Positions 1 to 5,128 of a stretch of 5,205 nt of DNA are shown here, piece by piece. Under the pieces are notes generated by a model. That model saw nothing but the letters and a program-made list of their open reading frames with translations, was not told the origin of the DNA and did not search any database. Numbering within the stretch: the first letter of the stretch is position 1; each line of letters begins with the position of its first letter. A program made the translations under genes and the position numbers. The DNA comes from Lysobacteraceae bacterium (GTDB lineage Bacteria > Pseudomonadota > Gammaproteobacteria > Xanthomonadales > Xanthomonadaceae), in assembly GCA_004173415.1 (NCBI GenBank), contig SEHC01000169.1, forward strand, positions 1 to 5,205. Reading direction: 5' to 3'.

Positions 1-284
1 CGGAAGCCGGCCCGCGACGCATAGTCCTGTCCTACCAGGAAATCCCGGTTCCCCCGGATGAAGTGGACCGGTACGCCTCGATCGGCCAGCGGGGCGAGCA
101 CTGCCGCCACGGCGGCCCCGGTCGCGGCGGGATCGTCGTCCCCGACCCAGGCTTCGAACAGGTCGCCCAGGATGTAGAGGGCATCGGCCGAACCGGCTTC
201 ACGCGCGATGAAATCAACGAACAACCCGGTGATCGCGGGCCGTGTCGCGTCCAGGTGCAGGTCGGAGATGAAGAGTGTGGTCAT
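1..284 (-). CDS. lpxH: UDP-2,3-diacylglucosamine diphosphatase LpxH, 5' part (cut by the left edge)
   Basis: Hydrolyses UDP-2,3-diacylglucosamine to lipid X and UMP, a step of lipid A synthesis at the cytoplasmic face of the inner membrane. Only the first 94 residues are in the window. The translation starts MTTLFISDLHLD and carries the calcineurin-type metallophosphoesterase blocks DLHL (D8, H10), GDLFEAWVGDDD (D41 to D51) and GNRDF (N79 to F82). These metal-ligand positions fall at the same numbers as I recall for E. coli LpxH (D8, H10, D41, N79), which supports the ATG at 284-282 as the start. A second in-frame ATG lies three codons upstream at 293-291. Neither start has a clear Shine-Dalgarno sequence. 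The gene is divergent from gltX. The family assignment is firm; the C-terminal part and any downstream partner cannot be seen. Confidence 0.95.
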   Translation of the reverse strand, partial: MTTLFISDLHLDATRPAITGLFVDFIAREAGSADALYILGDLFEAWVGDDDPAATGAAVAAVLAPLADRGVPVHFIRGNRDFLVGQDYASRAGF

Positions 285-312
285 GCGCGACATTGTAGGT
301 CGCCAGCCCGCA

Positions 313-330
313 GCCCGGCGCTGGCCGGGC
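313..330. other. GC-rich hairpin in the lpxH-gltX divergent intergenic region
   Basis: A perfect 7-bp inverted repeat, GCCCGGC at 313-319 and GCCGGGC at 324-330, has a 4-nt GCTG loop. CAG at 311-313 can alternatively pair with CTG at 331-333 if C330 bulges out, lengthening the stem. No T-run follows on either strand, so it is not an obvious terminator. It lies upstream of both divergent genes and could affect either 5' end, or be a chance GC-rich repeat. Confidence 0.3.
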
Positions 331-349
331 CTGACTTCTCCCTACAGGG

Positions 350-355
350 TAAAAT
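350..355 (+). promoter_or_regulatory. Possible -10 box of the gltX promoter
   Basis: TAAAAT matches the sigma-70 -10 consensus at five of six positions and stands out in very GC-rich surroundings, 27 nt upstream of the gltX ATG. The best -35-like element, CTGACT at 331-336, is only 13 nt away, which is too short for a standard spacer. The -35 is therefore unassigned. If the box is used, the 5' leader would be about 20 nt. Confidence 0.4.
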
Positions 356-382
356 CGCCGTATCCCGTAGATCGAGCTTGCC

Positions 383-1789
383 ATGGCCTGCCGCACCCGC
401 TTCGCCCCCAGCCCCACCGGTTACCTGCACATCGGCGGGGCGCGCACCGCGCTGTACTGCTGGCTGGAGGCGCGCCATCGCGGTGGCGACTTCATCCTGC
501 GCATCGAGGACACCGACCAGGAGCGCAGCACCCAGGACGCGATCGACGCGATCCTGGAGGCGATGGAATGGCTGGGCCTGGACTATGACGAAGGCCCGAT
601 CTACCAGACCCAGCGCCTGGACCGCTATCGCGAAGTGGCCGAGCAGTTGGTCGCCGACGGCAAGGCCTACTACGCCTACGAAACCAAGGAAGAGCTCGAG
701 GCGATCCGCAACGCGGCCCAGGCGGCCGGCGACAAGCCGCGCTACGACGGGCGTGCGCGCGATCAGAACCTGCCCCATCGCGACGACCCCAACCGGGTGA
801 TCCGCTTCAAGAACCCGCAGGGCGGCAGCGTGGTGTTCGAAGACCGCATCAAGGGCCGGATCGAGATCAGCAACAGCGAGCTGGATGACCTGGTGATCTT
901 CCGTTCCGACGGCTACCCCACCTACAACTTCGCCGTGGTCGTCGACGACATCGACATGGGCATCACCGACGTGATCCGAGGCGACGACCACATCAACAAT
1001 ACACCCCGCCAGATCAACATCTACCAGGCGCTGGGCGTGCCGGTGCCGTTGTTCTCGCACATGCCGATGATCCTGGACCCGGAAGGGGCCAAGCTGTCCA
1101 AGCGCACCGGCGCGGCGGACGTCATGCAATACAAGGATGCCGGGTATCTGCCGCATGCGTTGATCAACTACCTTGCGCGGCTGGGCTGGTCGCATGGCGA
1201 CCAGGAATTGTTCAGCCGCGAGGAGCTGATCCAGCTGTTCTCGGTGGAAGACGTGAACTCCAAGGCCGCGCGCCTGGACATGGACAAGCTGGGCTGGGTG
1301 AACCAGCACTACCTGAAGAGCGAGGATCCCGCTGCCATTGCGCCGCAGCTCGAGTACCAGCTGCACAGGCTCGGGCTTGAAACGGCCCATGGGCCGGCCC
1401 CGGCCGATGTCGTCGTCGCCCTGCGCGACCGCGTGCACACCCTGAAGGAAATGGCCGAACGCGCCACGGTCTGGTACCTGCCGCTGCAAACCTACGACGA
1501 AGCCGCCGTCGCCAAGCACCTGACGGCTGCTGCCTCGGCGCCGCTGGCGGCGGCGCGCGAGCACCTGGCCAACGCGGCGGAATGGACCCTGCAGTCGGTT
1601 TCGGCCGCGCTGCACGACACCGCCGCGGGGCTCGGCCTGGGCATGGGCAAGGTGGCCCAGCCACTGCGCGTGGCCATCACCGGGACCCAGGTCAGCCCGG
1701 ACATTTCCCAGACCGTCTACCTGGCCGGGCGCGGCCAGGCCTTGAAACGCATCGACGCAGCGCTCATGAAATTGCCTGCCGACGCATAA
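383..1789 (+). CDS. gltX: Glutamyl-tRNA synthetase, zinc-ligand-free type
   Basis: Class I aminoacyl-tRNA synthetase that charges tRNA-Glu with glutamate using ATP in the cytoplasm. At 468 aa it is close to the E. coli enzyme (about 471 aa). The HIGH-type signature is APSPTGYLHIGG (residues 8-19) and the KMSKS-type loop is KLSKR (237-241). The tRNA-acceptor-binding segment includes VIRGDDHINNTPRQ (about 197-210). The C-terminal third is the helical anticodon-binding region and contains the typical GMGKV and PLRVA blocks. The four positions that bind zinc in E. coli GluRS (C98, C100, C125, H127) are A98, E100, A125 and D127 here, so the zinc site is absent; the only cysteines in the protein are C3 and C26. 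The ATG at 383 puts the signature at the normal distance from the N-terminus, though the Shine-Dalgarno is weak. zur follows after 9 nt, probably in the same transcript. Confidence 0.98.
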   Translation: MACRTRFAPSPTGYLHIGGARTALYCWLEARHRGGDFILRIEDTDQERSTQDAIDAILEAMEWLGLDYDEGPIYQTQRLDRYREVAEQLVADGKAYYAYETKEELEAIRNAAQAAGDKPRYDGRARDQNLPHRDDPNRVIRFKNPQGGSVVFEDRIKGRIEISNSELDDLVIFRSDGYPTYNFAVVVDDIDMGITDVIRGDDHINNTPRQINIYQALGVPVPLFSHMPMILDPEGAKLSKRTGAADVMQYKDAGYLPHALINYLARLGWSHGDQELFSREELIQLFSVEDVNSKAARLDMDKLGWVNQHYLKSEDPAAIAPQLEYQLHRLGLETAHGPAPADVVVALRDRVHTLKEMAERATVWYLPLQTYDEAAVAKHLTAAASAPLAAAREHLANAAEWTLQSVSAALHDTAAGLGLGMGKVAQPLRVAITGTQVSPDISQTVYLAGRGQALKRIDAALMKLPADA

Positions 1790-1798
1790 TCACCGGAC

Positions 1799-2284
1799 AT
1801 GGGCCAAGAACATTCCTGCACCGATCCCAAGCACCACGTGGACGACGCCCGTGGCTTCGTCGCCGCGGTGGAGCGCGCCTGCCAGGAACGCGGGCTGCGG
1901 CTGACCCCGATCCGTGGCCGCGTGCTGGAGCTGATCGCCGCCGCAGGCAAGCCGGTCAAGGCCTACGAACTGCTGGAACTGGTGCGGGAGAAGAAAGGCG
2001 TGGGTGCCGACGCGCCGCCGACGGTGTACCGGGCGCTGGATTTCCTGATGGCCAACGGCTTCGTGCACAAGCTCGAATCGGTGAATGCCTTCGTCGCCTG
2101 CCATCACCCCAACAGCGACCAGCACTCGGTTCCCTTCCTGATCTGCGACCGCTGCCATAGCGCGGTGGAGCTGGAAGACCGCGAGGTGGTGCAGCAGCTG
2201 GAAGCCCGGGCCAAGGCCCTGGGTTTCCAGCCCCAGGCGCAGACCCTGGAAGTGCATGGCCTCTGCGCACGCTGCGCGGCATAG
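1799..2284 (+). CDS. zur: Zinc uptake regulator Zur (Fur family)
   Basis: Zinc-sensing repressor: with Zn bound, the dimer binds AT-rich palindromic operators of zinc-uptake genes. The 161-aa protein has an N-terminal winged helix with RLTPIRGRVLELI (34-46) and PPTVYRALDFLMANGFVHKLES (from 73), a stretch typical of Zur. All ligands I recall for E. coli Zur are present at a constant +13 offset: structural Cys4 site C116, C119, C156, C159, and regulatory site H90, C101, H109, E124. This separates it from Fur proper. The N-terminus is about 13 residues longer than in E. coli and holds H5, C7, H12 and H13. An in-frame stop (the gltX TAA) lies just upstream, so ATG 1799 is the earliest start; GTG at 1838 is a possible later one. 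The ribosome-binding site is weak, suggesting translation coupled to gltX. Its likely target is the operator at 4600-4612. Confidence 0.96.
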   Translation: MGQEHSCTDPKHHVDDARGFVAAVERACQERGLRLTPIRGRVLELIAAAGKPVKAYELLELVREKKGVGADAPPTVYRALDFLMANGFVHKLESVNAFVACHHPNSDQHSVPFLICDRCHSAVELEDREVVQQLEARAKALGFQPQAQTLEVHGLCARCAA

Positions 2285-2320
2285 CAAGGCTGTAACCGCA
2301 CCTTGCCCGCCCGCCGAGGT

Positions 2321-2351
2321 TGGCGCCTGGATGCGCGATCCCTGGGCGCCA
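2321..2351. terminator. Stem-loop after zur, possible bidirectional terminator
   Basis: TGGCGCC at 2321-2327 is the exact reverse complement of GGCGCCA at 2345-2351. In RNA the stem can extend inward by two G-U pairs and one G-C pair to 10 bp around an 11-nt loop. It lies 36 nt past the zur stop in the convergent gap, where a terminator for both genes is expected. No T-run follows on either strand, so intrinsic termination is only a possibility. Confidence 0.3.
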
Positions 2352-2358
2352 CGAACAC

Positions 2359-2380
2359 CGCCGCAAACAGTGCTGCGGCG
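2359..2380. terminator. Stem-loop after znuD, possible terminator
   Basis: A perfect 7-bp inverted repeat, CGCCGCA at 2359-2365 and TGCGGCG at 2374-2380, has an 8-nt loop. It is about 30 nt past the znuD stop on the minus strand, tandem with the preceding hairpin. No U-tract follows. It may slow polymerase or protect the mRNA 3' end; termination is inferred from its position only. Confidence 0.3.
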
Positions 2381-2410
2381 CGGCGCGGCCACAGCCCGCC
2401 ATTTCCGCGC

Positions 2411-4567
2411 TCAGAAGAAGGCGCGGATGCCGAATGCCAGCGAACGTCCCGGCAGCGGAGCGAAATCGCGCAGCAGGGAGGTGTGCGGGCGTATTTCCCT
2501 GTTGCCGAGGTTGTTGCCGTCGAGGAAAACTTCCCAGCTGGCGGCGGGCAGTTCCCAGCGATAGGCCAGGTGCGCATCCAGCAGGGTATAGGAATCACTG
2601 CTGCGCTCGTCGGCTGCCACCCGCTCCTGGGCCAGGTAGTGAACCGCGCCCAGCGAGGCACGCCAACCGGTCCATGACCAGGCCAGGTCGGCGCCGATCC
2701 GCGCCGGCGCGATCCGCGGCAGGTTGCCGGTTCCGGCCAGCACCACTTCATGGACGTGGCTGAGGTCGCCATCGGGCACCTGGATCCGGATCGTGCGGGA
2801 TTGGCCGCCATCGAGTCGCGCATGCACGTAGTCGGCGAAAACGCGCAGCTCCAGGGCGCTGGCCGCAGCGGCATCGAGCAGGTGCAGGCGCGCCTCGGCT
2901 TCGGCACCAGTGAACGTGGCGTCGGCCTGGGTCCACAACCGCACCGGCAATTCCGCCTCCTCGATCCCGGTGTCGGCCAGGTAGATGAAATCCTTGAACC
3001 GGGTCTGGTAGGCGGCGAAACTGAAATCAAAGCTTCCGCTGTGCGCATGCAGACCTGCTTCCACGCGTTGGCCACGTTCGCTCTGCAGGGTGCGATCGCC
3101 GATCTCCAGGGAGCGCGTAGCCACGTGCGCGCCGTACGCGAACAGTTCCTCGTTGGTCGGTGCCCGCTCCGAGCTGTCCAGTCCGAAACGGAAGTCCAGG
3201 GCCTCGTTGAAGCGCCAGATCGCGGCGGCCGACAGGCTGGATGCATCGTAGTCGCGCGCGGCTTCTCCCAGTGGTTGCAGTTCGACGCGCTCATGACGCG
3301 CGCCAAGCTCGACTTTCCAGGCGCCGAAGTCCTTTTCCTCGACCAGGAAACCGCCCAGCGTCCTGGTGCTGGTGGAAGGAACGAAAGCCTCCGCGCCAAC
3401 GGCCGAGAAGTCGGTCTTTCCCAGTTGCAGCCCAAACGCTCCGCGCCAGCCTTTGAGCGGCTTCTGTACTGCCTGCAGGCGGGTTTCCCAGCCTTTGTTG
3501 CTGAAGCGCGTGGCCGGCATGCCGTCCTCGAGCTCGACGTGTTCGTAGGTGGTATGGGCCGCGTGCAGTTCCAGGCTGCTGAGCGAGGCCAAGGGGTCGC
3601 GCAGGCCGGTCTTCAATTCAAGCCGATCCTGCTTCATGTCGACGCGCACACTGCCTTCTTCGTCCGCGTGACCTTCTTCCTCCTCATGCCCGTGTCCGTC
3701 GTCTTCGTGGTGCACGTGGGCACCCTCGGGAATGCCGTAATTGCTGCGGTAAGTGCTGAGTCCGAGGCCAAAATGCCCGCGTTCGCCCAGCCAGGTCGCC
3801 CCGACCGCGCCGGCACGGGTGCTGACCGCACTGTTGTCCAGGGTTCCATCGCTGGAGGCTTGTTCTTCCGGCTCATCGCCGTCGGACTCGGCTTCGGTCG
3901 ACTTGGCAGCGCCGGGGATCTTGTAGTCGTCCGAGTCGCGGACCAGGCCATCCACGTGCAGGACCCAGTTGCCGTTGACCCCATCCAGCCGGAACATGCC
4001 GCTGCGTTCGCCATTGACGGTGTTGCCACGAAGTTCCGCGCGGCCACCCAGCGGCTGCTGAGGCAGGCTGCTGGCGATGCGCCCATCGACCACGTTGACT
4101 GCCCCACCGATGGCGCCGCTGCCGAACAGCAAGGTGGCCGGACCCTTCAGCACCTCGATCTGGTCGGCGAGGAACGGTTCGACGGCCACGGCGTGGTCGG
4201 CGCTTACGGTCGAGGCATCCATGGAGCCTATGCCGCCGGCCAGGACCTGCACCCGCGGGCCCTCCTGGCCGCGGATGATGGGCCGACCCACGCCAGGACC
4301 GAAGTAGGTCGTCTGCACGCCGGGCAACCTGGAGACGGTTTCGCCCAGGCTGCTTGACTTGACCCGGTCCAGGGCTTCCCCGGCAAGCACTTCCACCGGC
4401 CGGGCAAGCGCTTCGGCGCCGTCCTGCAAGGGAACTGCGGTCACCACGACCCCCTCCAGGTCCACGGCCTCGGGGCCTGCGTCCGCCGTCGCAAGGGGAG
4501 CGAAGAGGGCCAGGGCCAGGGCGGAGGCGAGGGCGTAGGGAGCGGGCGGCGGCAGGCGGAGGGGCAC
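2411..4567 (-). CDS. znuD: ZnuD-type TonB-dependent outer-membrane zinc receptor
   Basis: TonB-dependent transporter predicted to bring zinc across the outer membrane using TonB-ExbBD energy. The 718-aa precursor has a signal peptide (hydrophobic to about A26, probable cleavage LATA/DAG after A28), a TonB-box-like EGVVVTA (38-44), and a plug with LPGVQ (81-85), IIRGQEGPRVQVL (97-109) and VLKGPATLLFGSGAIGGAVNVVDGRI (139-164, split motifs). A beta-barrel follows, ending in a terminal Phe as expected for an outer-membrane protein. Plug residues D124-H125 in SADHAVAV correspond to the zinc-binding Asp-His I recall for neisserial ZnuD. Loop 281-305 is rich in His, Asp and Glu, with H284, H286, H287, H292, H294 and H300; a second acidic insertion spans 222-240. 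The start is GTG at 4567-4565, with AAGGA 10 nt upstream; an in-frame stop lies at 4603-4601 within the putative Zur box. Transcribed divergently from the MerC-like gene. Metal specificity is inferred from motifs and context. Confidence 0.93.
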   Translation of the reverse strand: MPLRLPPPAPYALASALALALFAPLATADAGPEAVDLEGVVVTAVPLQDGAEALARPVEVLAGEALDRVKSSSLGETVSRLPGVQTTYFGPGVGRPIIRGQEGPRVQVLAGGIGSMDASTVSADHAVAVEPFLADQIEVLKGPATLLFGSGAIGGAVNVVDGRIASSLPQQPLGGRAELRGNTVNGERSGMFRLDGVNGNWVLHVDGLVRDSDDYKIPGAAKSTEAESDGDEPEEQASSDGTLDNSAVSTRAGAVGATWLGERGHFGLGLSTYRSNYGIPEGAHVHHEDDGHGHEEEEGHADEEGSVRVDMKQDRLELKTGLRDPLASLSSLELHAAHTTYEHVELEDGMPATRFSNKGWETRLQAVQKPLKGWRGAFGLQLGKTDFSAVGAEAFVPSTSTRTLGGFLVEEKDFGAWKVELGARHERVELQPLGEAARDYDASSLSAAAIWRFNEALDFRFGLDSSERAPTNEELFAYGAHVATRSLEIGDRTLQSERGQRVEAGLHAHSGSFDFSFAAYQTRFKDFIYLADTGIEEAELPVRLWTQADATFTGAEAEARLHLLDAAAASALELRVFADYVHARLDGGQSRTIRIQVPDGDLSHVHEVVLAGTGNLPRIAPARIGADLAWSWTGWRASLGAVHYLAQERVAADERSSDSYTLLDAHLAYRWELPAASWEVFLDGNNLGNREIRPHTSLLRDFAPLPGRSLAFGIRAFF

Positions 4568-4577
4568 GGGCTGGAAG

Positions 4578-4582
4578 TCCTT
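4578..4582 (-). promoter_or_regulatory. Ribosome-binding site of znuD, supporting the GTG start
   Basis: On the minus strand AAGGA sits 10 nt before the GTG at 4567-4565. No in-frame ATG exists until after the plug has begun, and the GTG gives a complete signal peptide, so this site decides the start. The spacing is slightly long. Confidence 0.6.
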
Positions 4583-4599
4583 GGGATCGTCGGTCAGAT

Positions 4600-4612
4600 G
4601 TTATAATATATC
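4600..4612. promoter_or_regulatory. Putative Zur operator shared by znuD and the MerC-like gene
   Basis: GTTATAATATATC is a 6+1+6 palindrome with one mismatched pair, an AT island in very GC-rich DNA. Its left half with flank, ATGTTATA, matches the gammaproteobacterial Zur consensus as I recall it (GTTATANTATAAC core); the right half is TATATC instead of TATAAC. It lies 32 nt upstream of the znuD GTG and 37 nt upstream of the ATG at 4650. It contains -10-like hexamers on both strands, so bound Zur would block both promoters. The zur gene is about 2.3 kb away. Sequence and context support this; binding is not shown. Confidence 0.8.
4602..4607 (+). promoter_or_regulatory. -10 box of the MerC-like gene, inside the Zur operator
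   Basis: TATAAT is an exact match to the sigma-70 -10 consensus. A partial -35, TTGGGA at 4581-4586 (four of six), is 15 nt upstream, shorter than ideal. On the opposite strand TATATT (4610-4605) is a five-of-six -10 candidate for znuD, with no convincing -35. Overlap with the operator fits repression by zinc-loaded Zur. Confidence 0.5.
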
Positions 4613-4649
4613 GAAATCACCTCCGATCGACGCCCGAAAGTCATACTCG

Positions 4650-5063
4650 ATGCCAATGAGATCCCGGTTGCGAAGCTATATAGATCGATTCGGCGCCACC
4701 GGCTCGCTGATCTGCGCCGTGCATTGCGCGCTGACCCCGCTGCTGCTGGCGGCGATTCCCTCGCTCGGCCTTTCGACCTGGCTCGGGGATGGGTTCGAGC
4801 GTGTGTTCGTGGTCTTCGTCACCGTGCTTGGCTTGTTCAGCCTGCTCTGGGGCTACCGGCGCCATCGCACGTTCCGCGCCTTGACCGTGCTGCTGCTGGG
4901 CCTGGCGGCGCTGTGGGCCGGCTTGCTGTACTGGCCGCTGCACCATTCGGTGCTTCCGCACGCCCTGGTCATGACCCTGGGCGGGGCTCTGGTGGGGCTG
5001 GCCCACCTGATCAACCTGCGCCTCAACCACTGGCACATCCATGACGCCAGCTGTGCGCATTGA
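4650..5063 (+). CDS. MerC-like small inner-membrane protein, probably Zur-regulated
   Basis: A 137-aa integral membrane protein resembling the MerC family (known from mercury-resistance operons as an inner-membrane Hg(II) carrier). Four hydrophobic segments can be seen at about 15-39, 49-68, 76-97 and 103-122. The first begins with FGATGSLICAVHCALTP, placing C22, H25 and C26 within the membrane in a C-x-x-H-C pattern where MerC of Tn21 has paired cysteines. The C-terminus is His/Cys-rich: H119, H127, H129, H131, C135, H137, consistent with metal binding. No merR, merT, merP or merA is near. Instead it faces a zinc receptor across a putative Zur box, so a zinc-related role is inferred; direction of transport and substrate are unknown. 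The frame stays open up to a TTG at 4581, but that lies upstream of the promoter and operator. ATG 4650, with GAAAG 9 nt upstream, is preferred; ATG 4656 is an alternative. Confidence 0.85.
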   Translation: MPMRSRLRSYIDRFGATGSLICAVHCALTPLLLAAIPSLGLSTWLGDGFERVFVVFVTVLGLFSLLWGYRRHRTFRALTVLLLGLAALWAGLLYWPLHHSVLPHALVMTLGGALVGLAHLINLRLNHWHIHDASCAH

Positions 5064-5077
5064 GGCCTGCGTGGTAG

Positions 5078-5101
5078 GCTTTGCGGCCTCGCGCGCAAGG
5101 C
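5078..5101 (+). other. Stem-loop between the MerC-like gene and the bTHX gene
   Basis: The left arm at 5078-5085 (GCTTTGCG) pairs with the right arm at 5094-5101 (CGCAAGGC), giving eight pairs including one U-G, with an 8-nt loop. It starts 15 nt past the MerC-like stop. No T-run follows. It may end or attenuate the upstream transcript, or be part of the bTHX leader. Confidence 0.3.
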
Positions 5102-5116
5102 GCAACCGCAGAAACC

Positions 5117-5121
5117 AGGAG
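5117..5121 (+). promoter_or_regulatory. Ribosome-binding site of the bTHX gene
   Basis: AGGAG lies 7 nt before the ATG at 5129. It is the strongest Shine-Dalgarno in the window, as expected for a highly expressed ribosomal protein, and fixes the start of a reading frame too short to judge by length. Confidence 0.8.
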
Positions 5122-5128
5122 CACGAAC

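Noticed and set aside
281..1615. A 444-codon open frame on the minus strand opposite gltX
   Set aside because: It is antisense to a certain gltX, shows no recognisable motif, and long antisense frames are expected in GC-rich codon-biased DNA.
2104..3435. A 443-codon minus-strand frame overlapping znuD and the end of zur
   Set aside because: It is Arg/Pro/Ser-rich, out of frame with znuD, and runs across the convergent gap into zur; a composition artefact.
2750..4357. A 535-codon open frame on the plus strand opposite znuD
   Set aside because: It mirrors the codon bias of znuD, matches no known family, and the minus-strand protein has a complete signal peptide, plug and barrel.
4581..4649. 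A TTG start at 4581 for the MerC-like protein, adding 23 residues
   Set aside because: It would place the putative Zur operator and -10 box inside the coding region, and the added residues are not part of the MerC-like domain.
4676..4683. CTATATAG palindrome as a second Zur site
   Set aside because: It is short, lies inside the first codons of the MerC-like gene, and does not match the GTTATA half-site.
4650..5063. Part of a mercury-resistance operon
   Set aside because: No merR, merT, merP or merA frame is present, and the surroundings are zinc-related.
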